A stretch of DNA of 64,000 nt. Origin: Sinomicrobium kalidii. Lineage in GTDB: Bacteria > Bacteroidota > Bacteroidia > Flavobacteriales > Flavobacteriaceae. The stretch covers positions 2,666,001 through 2,730,000 of the forward strand of contig NZ_CP089211.1 in assembly GCF_021183825.1 (NCBI RefSeq), written 5' to 3'. Positions 19,062 to 29,112 of this stretch are shown one piece after another (positions within the stretch are counted from its first letter, which is position 1; every line of letters begins with the position of its first letter). The notes under the pieces are model-generated. The model was not told where the DNA came from, did not search any database, and saw only the letters and a program-made list of their open reading frames with translations. The translations under genes and the position numbers were made by a program.

Positions 19062-20899
19062 TTTTTTAATTTATGTTGTACTCCTCGTTTGGAAATATGT
19101 ATCCAGATGCATTTATCAGGGGTATTCCTGTAGTCTAGTTGTGCTTCCTTACCGTAGGTTAACTCAAGGATATCATAAATACTTTGCAGGCCATAACCAC
19201 TGACAGTTCCTTCGGGAAACCCCGGACCATTATCCTTAACAGATATTGTAATACCTCCATGGGATTGCTTTAAGATAAAGAGTTGAATGACTCCTTTACC
19301 CTGAATATTGGAAATACCGTGCTTAATGGCATTTTCTACCAATGGTTGAATAATATTCCGGGGAATCCTTACGGAGTGTAGCTCTCGATTAACTTCTATT
19401 GAAAACTCCATTCGTTTCCCGAAACGTATCTGTTCGATTTCGAGATATGCTCTGACAGTTTTGATTTCGTCATCAATAGTAGTGGTGGCTTCATTTTTCC
19501 GGTTAATATTATACCGGAAAAGGTCAGAAAGGGACAGTGCCATTTTTTCCGTTTTTTCCGGATCGCTGTGAGCCAATCCCGCAATGGAATTTAACGAATT
19601 GTAAAGGAAATGGGGATGTATACGGGCATGAAGGGAAGCTACTTCCGCTTCCGCTTTTAATTCTCTTAATTTGCTTAGTTCCATGTCTTTTTCGCGCAGT
19701 AAAGCATCCGAATGTTCTTTAAAATAAAGAAAAACTCCTCTGGATAATACTATGACTAGTATGAGTGCGAACAGTATAATCAGCTTATCTCCTTCCAGTA
19801 CTTCCCGGGTGTTAAAATCATACGAAGCATATATCACCAATGTTGCAAATATTATCAGGATTAATAAAAAATAAAAAGTCTTTAATAGAATTTTATGGAG
19901 AGGAGTGTATGACGGAGGAATCAGATATTTTTCTAGGAAATATAAAAATGTGGCTATGAAAACAGCAATAAGGCCAAATATAAAAGAAATACTGCCATAA
20001 AGACGGGGTGGAGTTTTAATTGATGAGTCAGTGGGTATATACAGCAATTGCTCCAAAAAGGAATGTCCTGTAAAAACAAGGGCGATTAAAAGTGCATTAT
20101 ATAGATAGTTCAGATATTTATACCTGAACTTTCTTGTTATGATTGTCTTGTAAGAGATTAGGATGATGAACAAATAGTAAATGACGTAGATAAATAAGCG
20201 CATTAATTGAACTTGATCCCTGTACACGAAATTTATGTAGTACCACCATGAATATCGGTGGGTTATATACCGCTTAAATTGCGTGATAAAATTAGGGGAA
20301 TACAATTTGAGAAGGAGGAACTTGTCCGCTTTTGTAAACCGAGTTGATAAGGGGGCTGTATTATTTTTATCATCAAAAATGGCGTTCCCTATAAATGTAT
20401 GGTAGCTTTGATCCTGTAAAAAACATAGGGATCTGACAAGATAATATTCTATGATTTTTTTTCGTGCTTTGTATGACAGGGAATCTGGGAGATTTAACTT
20501 GTGATGTTGTTTTGAAATATAATGAAATCTATTAGGAATCATCCTCAATGTAGGGTGTGAGGCATATTTAATTCCGCTTTTCGGAGGAACTATTTCGATA
20601 ATGAGATTGCCCGCTGTCTTTCCGGAAAAGTATATTTTATTAGGTATCAATTGTTCAAGTTCCGGGATAAACCTGGTAATTATTGCGCTGTCTTCCGGAT
20701 TACGGGAGTTAATTAGCTGTATGTTTATAGTATCGTAATACCGATAAAAATTGGAGTTTTTGCCATTAAATATTCGTTCTTTCAGAAAATTCCAATAGGT
20801 GGTTTCTTCTCCCGCTTTGTATTCCGGGACGGAAGCTTTTTGCCCATGCCCATTCGACAATCCTGAAAATAAAAGTATGAGAAAAAGTAGCTTCTTCAT
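19058..20899 (-). CDS. LytS-like membrane sensor histidine kinase
   Basis: 613 residues from the ATG at 20899, which begins a signal peptide (MKKLLFLILLFSGLSNGHGQ). The frame is open further upstream but has no signal sequence there. An exported domain of about 200 residues is followed by about five membrane segments between residues 215 and 395, and a charged helix (KDMELSKLRELKAEAEVASL). The His_kinase domain contains HPHFLYNSLNS with His430 as the probable phosphorylated residue. The ATPase part has PLVENAIKHG, DNGPGFPEG and GYGLQSI. It autophosphorylates and passes phosphate to the LytTR regulator encoded by the overlapping gene. The exported domain is not recognisable, so the signal is unknown. 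Confidence 0.93.
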   Translation of the reverse strand: MKKLLFLILLFSGLSNGHGQKASVPEYKAGEETTYWNFLKERIFNGKNSNFYRYYDTINIQLINSRNPEDSAIITRFIPELEQLIPNKIYFSGKTAGNLIIEIVPPKSGIKYASHPTLRMIPNRFHYISKQHHKLNLPDSLSYKARKKIIEYYLVRSLCFLQDQSYHTFIGNAIFDDKNNTAPLSTRFTKADKFLLLKLYSPNFITQFKRYITHRYSWWYYINFVYRDQVQLMRLFIYVIYYLFIILISYKTIITRKFRYKYLNYLYNALLIALVFTGHSFLEQLLYIPTDSSIKTPPRLYGSISFIFGLIAVFIATFLYFLEKYLIPPSYTPLHKILLKTFYFLLILIIFATLVIYASYDFNTREVLEGDKLIILFALILVIVLSRGVFLYFKEHSDALLREKDMELSKLRELKAEAEVASLHARIHPHFLYNSLNSIAGLAHSDPEKTEKMALSLSDLFRYNINRKNEATTTIDDEIKTVRAYLEIEQIRFGKRMEFSIEVNRELHSVRIPRNIIQPLVENAIKHGISNIQGKGVIQLFILKQSHGGITISVKDNGPGFPEGTVSGYGLQSIYDILELTYGKEAQLDYRNTPDKCIWIHISKRGVQHKLKK

Positions 20900-21070
20900 T
20901 ACAGTAAAATTAAAAAGTTGGCTTTCAGGAACAAATAAACCTTTTATTTCTTTGTGAAAATCGGAATTTCTGACAAACTGCATAATGAACTGACCAATTG
21001 CAATTCACAGTAAAGTAAACCAGGAGCACGAATGGTTTAGGCTACTATAAAAATTAAAAGTGCATTTTGT

Positions 21071-21078
21071 TACCTTTG
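21071..21078 (+). promoter_or_regulatory. Putative -7 box for murI
   Basis: TACCTTTG matches TAnnTTTG and lies about 104 bp before the murI ATG. If it is used, murI has a leader of roughly 95-100 nt, in which I see no convincing structure. Confidence 0.5.
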
Positions 21079-21181
21079 TAAGGATGTTGTCAACCTTATT
21101 CTGTAAAATCACTTGCTTTTATCTTGGCCGAAAACGAATTAATTACTATTGAACAGTAACTACGACATACAAATTTAGGAT

Positions 21182-21958
21182 ATGCACATAGCTTTTTTTG
21201 ACTCCGGGGCGGGGGGATTGACCGTACTGCACGAGGCCATAAAAAAAATGCCCGGTGAGCATTATATTTATTTTGGTGATTCCCATAATGCCCCGTACGG
21301 GACAAAGAGCAGGGAAGAAATAAGGGAACTGGTTTTCAAGGCAGTGGATTTCCTTACAGCTAAAGGATTAAAAGCCCTTGTGCTGGCCTGTAATACGGCA
21401 ACCAGTGCTGCTGTTGCCGAACTCAGGGAAAAATACGATTTCCCCATTATCGGAATGGAGCCGGCTGTAAAACCCGCTATCGAAAACAGCAGGGAACACA
21501 AAGTGCTTGTATGTGCCACAGACCTTACCCTGAAGGAAGAAAAGCTGAACAACCTCGTACGAAACCTCAATGCTGGTGATAAGGTAGATTACCTGTCGCT
21601 CCAGAAACTTGTAATGTTTGCAGAGAATTTTGAATTTGACGGGCAGCAGGTTACTGCTTATTTAAAAGAAAAACTCGCGCAGGCCGACTGGAGTAAATAC
21701 GATTCCATAGTATTGGGATGTACCCATTTTATCTTTTTCCGCGAGCAGATACGAAGGTTCATTCCTGCACGGATACGTATCCTCGACGGAAATGAAGGTA
21801 CCGTAAACAACCTGATGACCAAGATCGATATCCGGAACTCCCCGGAAAAAAAAGAAATACAATACTACATTTCGGGTAGCAGGGCAGCAGCCGGTCATTT
21901 TCAGCGATACCTGGATTATCTGGCAAAAACCGATACGCCGAAAGGGCAGGTATGGTAA
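21182..21958 (+). CDS. murI: Glutamate racemase
   Basis: Cofactor-independent racemase that makes D-glutamate for peptidoglycan in the cytoplasm. The family signature is complete: FDSGAGG with Asp7, the first catalytic cysteine Cys70 in LACNTATSAA, and the second catalytic cysteine Cys180 in LGCTHF. The length of 258 residues is normal. It converges on the 2OG oxygenase gene with a single base between the two stop codons, so any terminator would lie inside the opposite gene. Confidence 0.96.
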   Translation: MHIAFFDSGAGGLTVLHEAIKKMPGEHYIYFGDSHNAPYGTKSREEIRELVFKAVDFLTAKGLKALVLACNTATSAAVAELREKYDFPIIGMEPAVKPAIENSREHKVLVCATDLTLKEEKLNNLVRNLNAGDKVDYLSLQKLVMFAENFEFDGQQVTAYLKEKLAQADWSKYDSIVLGCTHFIFFREQIRRFIPARIRILDGNEGTVNNLMTKIDIRNSPEKKEIQYYISGSRAAAGHFQRYLDYLAKTDTPKGQVW

Positions 21959-21959
21959 G

Positions 21960-22607
21960 TTATCGGGTCCTTAGCCATCCCGTAATGCTCAGTCGCTCTT
22001 TTTCTACGGGCTTTACCTCGTGTTCCAGCACCTGGCTTTCAAAGATGACCATCCTTCCGGGGTAGGGATAAATGATTACCGGATATTCTTTGTCTTCTTT
22101 TTTGGTATATAACACCAGTTCACCGCCATATTCCGGTTTCCAGTCCTCCTCGTTCAGGTAATAAACTACGGAGAGTTTACGGCGGTCGTCGTTTTGAAAA
22201 GTGTCGAGATGCCTTTTGTAACAGGTACCCTTCGGGTATATGGCATAGTGAAACTCTTTGTGCAATATCCCCGTGAAACAGGTCTTGTTGAGATAATCCA
22301 CAAAGTCGTTGATCCCGACAAAGAAATTTGTTTCAGCCGGATTGGTGTCATTTTCTTTCAGCCAATGGATAAAATCGCCCCGCACTGTTTTTGCTATCGT
22401 TTCGTTAAAGTGGTTTCCTATGGCCGCTTTTTTAAACCGGTCTTCATTGTATTTGGTAAAAAGGGACTGGCGCAATGCAATGACGTCTTCTTCCGGAAAA
22501 AAGTTCGTTGTAATACTGTATTGCCGTTCCAGCAGATCGGCAATTATCTTTTCGTAGCGCGGATTTTCCGTAAAATCCAGCTGCTCAAACAGTTCGTTCA
22601 CTGCCAT
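21960..22607 (-). CDS. 2OG-Fe(II) oxygenase, prolyl 4-hydroxylase-like
   Basis: A 215-residue cytoplasmic dioxygenase that would use 2-oxoglutarate, O2 and Fe(II). The C-terminal jelly roll has the HxD iron ligands in KRHLDTF, the third histidine in LEHEVKPV, and the 2-oxoglutarate-binding arginine in RLSITGWLR. The phrase YLNEDWKPEYGGELVLY is typical of the prolyl 4-hydroxylase alpha-subunit group. The N-terminal 80 residues are helical. The substrate (a protein such as a translation factor, or a small molecule) cannot be told. Its own promoter lies 24 bp upstream. Confidence 0.88.
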   Translation of the reverse strand: MAVNELFEQLDFTENPRYEKIIADLLERQYSITTNFFPEEDVIALRQSLFTKYNEDRFKKAAIGNHFNETIAKTVRGDFIHWLKENDTNPAETNFFVGINDFVDYLNKTCFTGILHKEFHYAIYPKGTCYKRHLDTFQNDDRRKLSVVYYLNEEDWKPEYGGELVLYTKKEDKEYPVIIYPYPGRMVIFESQVLEHEVKPVEKERLSITGWLRTR

Positions 22608-22630
22608 TTATGTGTGTGGATAAAATCGGG

Positions 22631-22638
22631 CAAATGTA
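22631..22638 (-). promoter_or_regulatory. Putative -7 box for the 2OG oxygenase gene
   Basis: Read on the minus strand this is TACATTTG, a match to TAnnTTTG. It lies 24 bp before the start codon, giving a short leader of about 15-18 nt. Confidence 0.55.
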
Positions 22639-22723
22639 CGCAAAATCGCGTTACAGCAACTGAAAATATTTTGAAGGGGTACAATTATTCCCCTTTTCGT
22701 AAAAGCACCACTTCCGAATTGGT

Positions 22724-22731
22724 TATCTTTG
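22724..22731 (+). promoter_or_regulatory. Putative -7 box for queD
   Basis: TATCTTTG matches TAnnTTTG exactly and is 33 bp before the queD start. Transcription would begin close to 22737. Confidence 0.6.
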
Positions 22732-22764
22732 CATGGAAAATGAACAAAATTATCCGGAATAGCT

Positions 22765-23220
22765 ATGAGCAACATTCGCCTTACCAAGCTGTTTAATTTT
22801 GAAACCGGGCATGCCCTTTACGGTTATGACGGCAAATGCAGAAATGTACACGGGCATAGTTACAAGCTGGCGGTTACGGTAATAGGAAGGCCCATTACCG
22901 ACCGGTCTCATGTAAAATTGGGTATGGTCATCGATTTTGGTGACCTGAAAAAAATTGTGAAGGAAGAGATCGTGGATAAGTTTGACCACGCAACCGTGTT
23001 CAATAAAAACACTCCCCACGTGGAACTTGCGGAGGAGTTGAAAAAGCGGGGACACAATGTCCTGTTGGTAGACTATCAGCCTACCAGTGAAAATATGGTG
23101 CTCGATTTTTCCGAGAAGATAAAGGCGCGATTGCCCGAAGAAATACAGTTACATTCCCTGAAACTCCAGGAAACCGAAACTTCCTTTGCAGAGTGGTACG
23201 CCGGAGATAATGAGAAATAG
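22765..23220 (+). CDS. queD: 6-carboxytetrahydropterin synthase family protein
   Basis: A 151-residue member of the 6-pyruvoyl tetrahydropterin synthase / QueD family. It probably converts 7,8-dihydroneopterin triphosphate to 6-carboxy-tetrahydropterin for queuosine synthesis. Zinc ligands are His16 (FETGHAL), His29 and His31 (VHGHSYKL), and the catalytic cysteine is Cys25 (GKCRN). A second part has MVIDFGDLKK and a C-terminal Glu in LQETETSFAEW. The Cys spacing fits QueD, though a PTPS-like side role cannot be excluded. It is followed by the lpxH-like gene on the same strand, 144 bp away. Confidence 0.9.
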   Translation: MSNIRLTKLFNFETGHALYGYDGKCRNVHGHSYKLAVTVIGRPITDRSHVKLGMVIDFGDLKKIVKEEIVDKFDHATVFNKNTPHVELAEELKKRGHNVLLVDYQPTSENMVLDFSEKIKARLPEEIQLHSLKLQETETSFAEWYAGDNEK

Positions 23221-23364
23221 AGATTGTTTGGATTTCGGGAGATTACCGGGTAAATGGTCAAGGAATACCAATAATTAATACTGTAGCCGGAACCGACTTG
23301 AAATAAAAACTAAACCTGTTGCCCTGAACATAACTCGAAGGGTTAAACCCAGAATTTTTGAACC

Positions 23365-24141
23365 TTGAATTTTGAATCCGTAAACATCCGCGTACCTGAA
23401 GGTAAAAAAATATATTTCGCATCTGATAATCATCTCGGGGCGCCTACGAGGCAGGAAAGCCTGCCCCGGGAAAAGAAATTCGTAAAATGGCTGGATGAGG
23501 TAAAACAGGATGCGGCGGCGATATTTTTGCTGGGCGACCTGTTTGATTTCTGGTTTGAATACGGAACGGTGGTGCCAAAAGGGTTTACACGTACTTTGGG
23601 GAAGTTGGCGGAGATTACGGACAGCGGTATTCCCGTTTACTATTTTGTAGGTAATCACGACCTGTGGATGAACGGCTATTTCGAAGAAGAACTGAATATT
23701 CCCGTCTTTCACGAACCCGGGGAATTCAAATTTAATGAGAAGTGCTTTTTTATCGGGCATGGCGATGGCCTGGGGCCGGGGGACAAAGGGTATAAACGCA
23801 TGAAGAAGGTGTTTACCAACCCTGTGGCCAAATGGTTTTTCCGGTGGCTGCATCCGGATATCGGGGTAAAGCTGGCACAGTACCTGTCTGTCAAGAACAA
23901 GGTTATTTCGGGGGATGAAGATGTTAAGTTTTTGGGTGAAGACAATGAATGGCTGGTGCAATATGCCAAACGCAAACTGGAAACAAAACACTACGATTAT
24001 TTTGTTTTCGGACACCGCCACCTGCCCCTTGAAGTTCAACTGAACGATAACTCCACTTACGTTAACCTGGGCGATTGGATAGGCTATTTTACCTATGGTG
24101 CCTTTGACGGGAAAACGCTACACCTCAAAGAATATAAATAG
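23365..24141 (+). CDS. lpxH: UDP-2,3-diacylglucosamine diphosphatase (LpxH-like phosphoesterase)
   Basis: A 258-residue metallophosphoesterase that would hydrolyse UDP-2,3-diacylglucosamine to lipid X in lipid A synthesis at the inner face of the inner membrane. The five metal-binding blocks are visible: FASDNHLGAP, LLGDLFDFWFE, FVGNHDLWM, FIGHGDGLGPG and VFGHRHLP. The start used is the TTG at 23365, since no in-frame ATG lies before the first strand KKIYFASD; about a dozen residues precede it, as in relatives. LpxH versus a related UDP-sugar pyrophosphatase is not settled by motifs alone. Confidence 0.87.
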   Translation: MNFESVNIRVPEGKKIYFASDNHLGAPTRQESLPREKKFVKWLDEVKQDAAAIFLLGDLFDFWFEYGTVVPKGFTRTLGKLAEITDSGIPVYYFVGNHDLWMNGYFEEELNIPVFHEPGEFKFNEKCFFIGHGDGLGPGDKGYKRMKKVFTNPVAKWFFRWLHPDIGVKLAQYLSVKNKVISGDEDVKFLGEDNEWLVQYAKRKLETKHYDYFVFGHRHLPLEVQLNDNSTYVNLGDWIGYFTYGAFDGKTLHLKEYK

Positions 24142-24176
24142 ACAGACCGGAAAATGGCAGGGTTTAACAGGGTGGT

Positions 24177-24533
24177 TTATTCCCTGCACAACTGGTTGAG
24201 GTACTTATCCAGCCGCAGTTGAAAAAGTGTTCCCTCGATGAGATCTTCGATTTGCTGAAGTTCATAAACATTTACGGCAAGGTCTACTTTATCTGCCGGG
24301 GTGCGCAACAGGATGGAACGGTATTCCTTGTCCTGTCTGCAATCAGCACAGCGTTCGAACTCCCTGGCGTGACATACACATTTATAAAAATCCGTCACGT
24401 CATCGGGAGACAGGTAGAAGCCCATATCCCGGAATACGATCTGTAATTTTCCGGAGTTGTTTTTTGCAATATCCCTTTTCCATTGAAAGGCAATGCCTAT
24501 CTCATTTCTGTATATGCAATATATCTCTTTCAT
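24177..24533 (-). CDS. Conserved-looking hypothetical protein with a four-cysteine cluster
   Basis: 118 residues from the ATG at 24533; a longer frame to 24605 lacks support because its start would lie at or before the predicted transcription start. No signal peptide. Landmarks are IYCIYRNEIGIAFQWKRD, then LQIVFRDMGFYLSPDD, then CVCHAREFERCADC, which could bind a metal through Cys-x-Cys and Cys-x2-Cys pairs. The C-terminus is helical (ELQQIEDLIEGTLFQLRLDKYL). It converges on the lpxH-like gene and has its own -7 box. I do not recognise a functional family with certainty. Confidence 0.75.
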   Translation of the reverse strand: MKEIYCIYRNEIGIAFQWKRDIAKNNSGKLQIVFRDMGFYLSPDDVTDFYKCVCHAREFERCADCRQDKEYRSILLRTPADKVDLAVNVYELQQIEDLIEGTLFQLRLDKYLNQLCRE

Positions 24534-24594
24534 AACCGTAGGTTTTTGTTTTACGTTACTTCCGGTCACAGCACTTCCCGAATCTATGTGCACA

Positions 24595-24602
24595 CAAATA
24601 TA
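24595..24602 (-). promoter_or_regulatory. Putative -7 box for the four-cysteine protein gene
   Basis: On the minus strand this is TATATTTG, a match to TAnnTTTG. It is 62 bp before the chosen start at 24533 and supports that start over the longer frame. Confidence 0.55.
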
Positions 24603-24711
24603 CAATTATTTTTATTCAATCTAAATAAAATATATTTCTTTTGGAAAAGGAGCAAGGTTTCCGGAGGGAAGCCCTTGGGGTGCCGGAACGCAAAATTTAT
24701 TTCGAGAACGA

Positions 24712-26403
24712 TTATTCCTTGATATCACGAAGACGCAGTTGCAGGCTGACATCGCCATTCCAGTGATTTTCTTCAATGGAGTATACAGCGCTGAACATTT
24801 TTTTGTTGGCAATGATATCTTTTTTGTCCCCGAGGTTAAACCCTATCCCCCCGAAAGCCGGAGCGTCATTTTGTGTAACCGTGACTTTCAGGTGTTTTTC
24901 TCCTTCCCCGACTCCTTTACCGTAACCTGTGTCCCTGAGGTTTTTGGAAAGAAAAACAGGGGCCATGTTTCCGGGACCGAAAGGGGCGAATTGCTTTAAT
25001 ATGCGATGGAATTTCGGTGTGATCTGGTCAAGGGTTATCTCTGTATCTACAGTGATCTCCGGGATGAGCATTTTTTTGTCTATGGTGGCCGCCACGACAT
25101 CTTCGAATTTTTGTTTGAACCCTGCATATTGTTCCGGTAGTAAGGTCAACCCGGCTGCATATTTGTGTCCGCCGAACTGTTCAATACAATCTGTACAGCT
25201 TTCCAGGGCATTGTAAACGTCGAAACCACTGACAGAGCGTGCGGAAGCTGCCAGCTTATTTCCGGTACGGGTAAAAACCAGCGTGGGGCGGTAATAAGTT
25301 TCCGTAAGCCTGGAGGCCACGATGCCTATAACGCCCTTGTGCCAGGTCTCGTCGTACACTACGGTGGTGAATTTTTCCTGTTCTTCCCGGTCGGTGATCT
25401 GTTTCAGGGCCTCTTCGGTGATCTGTTGGTCCAGTACTTTCCTGTCTGTGTTAAATGCCTCGATCTCTCCGGCAAACCCGACAGCAGTATCAAAATCCGT
25501 TTCGGTAAGCAGGTTTACGGCATGCAGTCCGTGCTTCATACGTCCGGCGGCATTGATACGCGGGGCAATGATAAATACCACATCGGAAATATTCAGTTGT
25601 TGTTTTTTGAGCGTATGCGTTATGGCCCGGATACCTGCCCTCGGTGAGGTATTGATCTGTTTGAGCCCGTAATGGGCAAGTACCCGGTTTTCCCCCGTAA
25701 TGGGAACAATATCGGCGCCGATGGCCGTGGCTACAAGGTCGAGGTAAGGAAGCAGGTCCTTTATTGTTTGTCCGCGGCGGGAAGCCAGTGCCTGGATAAG
25801 CTTGAACCCTACGCCACATCCGCAAAGTTCATCATACGGATAGTGGCAATCTTCCCTTTTCGGGTCCAGTACCGCCACGGCATCCGGAAGCGTATCTCCC
25901 GGGCGGTGGTGATCACAGACAATAAAGTCGATTCCTTTTTCACGGGCATATTTTACTTTGTCTATAGCCTTGATACCACAATCCAGCGCAATAATGAGGC
26001 TGATATCATTATCCGAAGCATAGTCGATGCTCCGGAAAGAAACGCCATATCCTTCTTCATACCGGTCGGGAATATAGGTGGCTACATTCGGATAAAAACC
26101 GTGAAGGTAGGAAGATAAAAGAGCCACTGCCGTGGTGCCGTCCACATCATAGTCGCCGTAAACCAGGATGTTTTCGTTCCGGGAAACAGCTTCCCCGATC
26201 CGGTTTACCGCTTTGTCCATATCTCTCATCAGAAAAGGATCGTGAAGGTGATCCAGGGACGGCCGGAAAAACCGTTTTGCCTCGTCAAAAGTCGTTATGT
26301 TACGCTGTATGAGCAATGTGGCAATAACTTCGTCTGTGCCCAGTGCCGAGGCCAACTGTTTTACTTTTTCCGGGTCCGGTTGTGGTTTTATGGTCCAGCG
26401 CAT
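24712..26403 (-). CDS. recJ: Single-stranded-DNA-specific exonuclease RecJ
   Basis: A 563-residue 5'-3' exonuclease on single-stranded DNA, used in recombination and mismatch repair. The DHH domain shows YGDYDVDGTTAVA (metal-binding Asp residues near 80), LDCGIKA, and the diagnostic CDHHRPGD near 160. A DHHA1 domain follows (KGVIGIVASRL, then SARSVSGFDV and FGGHKYAAG near 415), and a C-terminal OB-like domain ends the protein. Length and motifs are complete. It is 13 bp downstream of the OsmC gene on the same strand, so it is probably transcribed from that gene's promoter. Confidence 0.96.
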   Translation of the reverse strand: MRWTIKPQPDPEKVKQLASALGTDEVIATLLIQRNITTFDEAKRFFRPSLDHLHDPFLMRDMDKAVNRIGEAVSRNENILVYGDYDVDGTTAVALLSSYLHGFYPNVATYIPDRYEEGYGVSFRSIDYASDNDISLIIALDCGIKAIDKVKYAREKGIDFIVCDHHRPGDTLPDAVAVLDPKREDCHYPYDELCGCGVGFKLIQALASRRGQTIKDLLPYLDLVATAIGADIVPITGENRVLAHYGLKQINTSPRAGIRAITHTLKKQQLNISDVVFIIAPRINAAGRMKHGLHAVNLLTETDFDTAVGFAGEIEAFNTDRKVLDQQITEEALKQITDREEQEKFTTVVYDETWHKGVIGIVASRLTETYYRPTLVFTRTGNKLAASARSVSGFDVYNALESCTDCIEQFGGHKYAAGLTLLPEQYAGFKQKFEDVVAATIDKKMLIPEITVDTEITLDQITPKFHRILKQFAPFGPGNMAPVFLSKNLRDTGYGKGVGEGEKHLKVTVTQNDAPAFGGIGFNLGDKKDIIANKKMFSAVYSIEENHWNGDVSLQLRLRDIKE

Positions 26404-26416
26404 TCAGGGGAATAGT

Positions 26417-26839
26417 TTAATTGCTGTGAAAGAACGTTTTGATATCCATTTTGGCAAAGTGACGGAACATTTCCATGACCCCGCAGTATTTTTCCACGGA
26501 AAGGTCTACTGCCCTTTGCAGTTTTTTTTCATCCAGGTTATTGCCGTGAAAGTGATATTCGACGGTAACGGCGTGGTAATATTTCGGATGTTCTTCTGTC
26601 AGTTCGGCATCGATCTCTATAACAAAATCATCCACTTCCAGTTTCATCTTTCTGATCAGGGAGGCAATGTCCAGTCCGGAGCACCCCGCCACAGATGAGA
26701 GCATGAGTGCCTTGGGGCGGAGTCCATCGCCTTCTCCGCCATCATCCGGGCTTGCATCTATCCGTAGTGTAGTGCCCGAAGGATTGTTAGATTCGAAAGC
26801 CATATTGCCCAGCCATTTTGTAGTGACATGGTTTGTCAT
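26417..26839 (-). CDS. OsmC family protein
   Basis: 140 residues of the OsmC/Ohr fold. Known members reduce organic hydroperoxides with a pair of cysteines. Here one conserved cysteine is clear in SSVAGCSGLDIASLI (near 55), and a second in EKYCGVMEMF near 122, the usual position of the other active cysteine. The N-terminus (MTNHVTTKWLGNMAFE) resembles the YhfA-like OsmC branch rather than Ohr. It is the first gene of a probable osmC-recJ operon, which would link peroxide defence and DNA repair; that link is inference. Confidence 0.9.
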   Translation of the reverse strand: MTNHVTTKWLGNMAFESNNPSGTTLRIDASPDDGGEGDGLRPKALMLSSVAGCSGLDIASLIRKMKLEVDDFVIEIDAELTEEHPKYYHAVTVEYHFHGNNLDEKKLQRAVDLSVEKYCGVMEMFRHFAKMDIKTFFHSN

Positions 26840-26869
26840 AATTCTGTTTTTTTAAGGGTTTACGAATCT

Positions 26870-26877
26870 CAAAAGTA
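26870..26877 (-). promoter_or_regulatory. Putative -7 box for the osmC-recJ operon
   Basis: On the minus strand this is TACTTTTG, fitting TAnnTTTG, 31 bp before the OsmC start. Confidence 0.55.
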
Positions 26878-27041
26878 CAACTAAAATCACGAAAAGTAAA
26901 CTTAGGTTATCCGGAGTATCCGGTAGAGGTTGTTCACCAAGAAGGACAATTTTTATTGTTCCGGGAGGCCAATGTGCAATAGATCAAAACTTTTTCACAA
27001 AAAAACATCTGAAAACTGTTTCCATATCTATACAAAAAATA

Positions 27042-27049
27042 TATCTTTG
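27042..27049 (+). promoter_or_regulatory. Putative -7 box for atpD-atpC
   Basis: TATCTTTG is an exact TAnnTTTG match in an AT-rich stretch, about 109 bp before atpD. It implies a leader of roughly 100 nt. Confidence 0.6.
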
Positions 27050-27096
27050 CACCGCGAAAAAAATATCTTGTTAACGCTGTGAAGCGGCCCGTTACG

Positions 27097-27110
27097 GCCC
27101 GAAAGCGGGC
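27097..27110 (+). other. GC hairpin in the atpD 5' leader
   Basis: GCCCG-AAAG-CGGGC forms a 5-bp GC-only stem with a tetraloop. A second GGCCCG just upstream (27087-27092) could pair with the same CGGGC arm, so alternative folds exist. It is too far from a T-run to be a terminator. A role in translation or mRNA stability is inference. Confidence 0.5.
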
Positions 27111-27154
27111 AAGGTTGTTTTTAGTCTATAAAAAGCTATACAATAAAGATTTAA

Positions 27155-28666
<1,512 letters not shown>

Positions 28667-28685
28667 GAGGTGTTTGTGGTTATAT

Positions 28686-28739
28686 AAACTATAAACCCAG
28701 TCCTTCGGCTCTGTTCAGAAGCTGTAGAAACTATAAACC
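28686..28739 (+). repeat. 12-bp direct repeat between atpD and atpC
   Basis: AAACTATAAACC occurs at 28686-28697 and again at 28728-28739, offset by 42 bp, in the atpD-atpC spacer. It may be a small duplication; no function is evident. Confidence 0.6.
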
Positions 28740-28745
28740 TAAGCA

Positions 28746-29024
28746 ATGTATTTAGAAATAGTATCCCCCGAAGCTACCCTGTTTAGCGGAGAAATAACTT
28801 CGGTAACGGTTCCGGGAGTGAACGGGGAGTTCCAAATGTTAAATGATCACGCACCTATAGTATCCCTTTTGGGAAAGGGAAACGTAAAAATATATGGTGA
28901 TGTGAACATCGCAGAAGAATTTCAGGATAAATTTTCCAAGGGAGAAAAAAACGAAACCCTGTTGCCAATCAATTCCGGTACTATCGAAATGAAAGGTAAC
29001 AAGGTGATCGTTCTGGCGGATTAA
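28746..29024 (+). CDS. atpC: F0F1 ATP synthase subunit epsilon
   Basis: 92 residues that cover the N-terminal beta-sandwich of subunit epsilon (MYLEIVSPEATLFSGEITSV, then GVNGEFQMLNDHAPIVSLL). The C-terminal helical hairpin seen in the E. coli protein (about 135 residues) is absent, as is usual for short Bacteroidota epsilon subunits. Epsilon couples F1 rotation to the membrane ring. An intrinsic terminator 25 bp after the stop closes the atpD-atpC unit. Confidence 0.95.
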   Translation: MYLEIVSPEATLFSGEITSVTVPGVNGEFQMLNDHAPIVSLLGKGNVKIYGDVNIAEEFQDKFSKGEKNETLLPINSGTIEMKGNKVIVLAD

Positions 29025-29048
29025 ATTTCCTTATTACAGTATAAAATA

Positions 29049-29082
29049 AAGTCTCTGGATTTTGAATTCAGGGACTTTTTTT
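29049..29082 (+). terminator. Rho-independent terminator of atpD-atpC
   Basis: AAGTCTCTG (29049-29057) pairs with CAGGGACTT (29069-29077), with one G-U pair, and runs into seven Ts. Confidence 0.85.
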
Positions 29083-29112
29083 ATGCCTTTTGGTTATCCG
29101 TTCCCTGTTTTG

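Noticed and set aside
22733-22762. Nine-codon reading frame (MENEQNYPE) ending 2 bp before queD, resembling a leader peptide
   Set aside because: The -7 box at 22724 places the transcription start at about 22737, inside or after its start codon, so it is unlikely to be translated.
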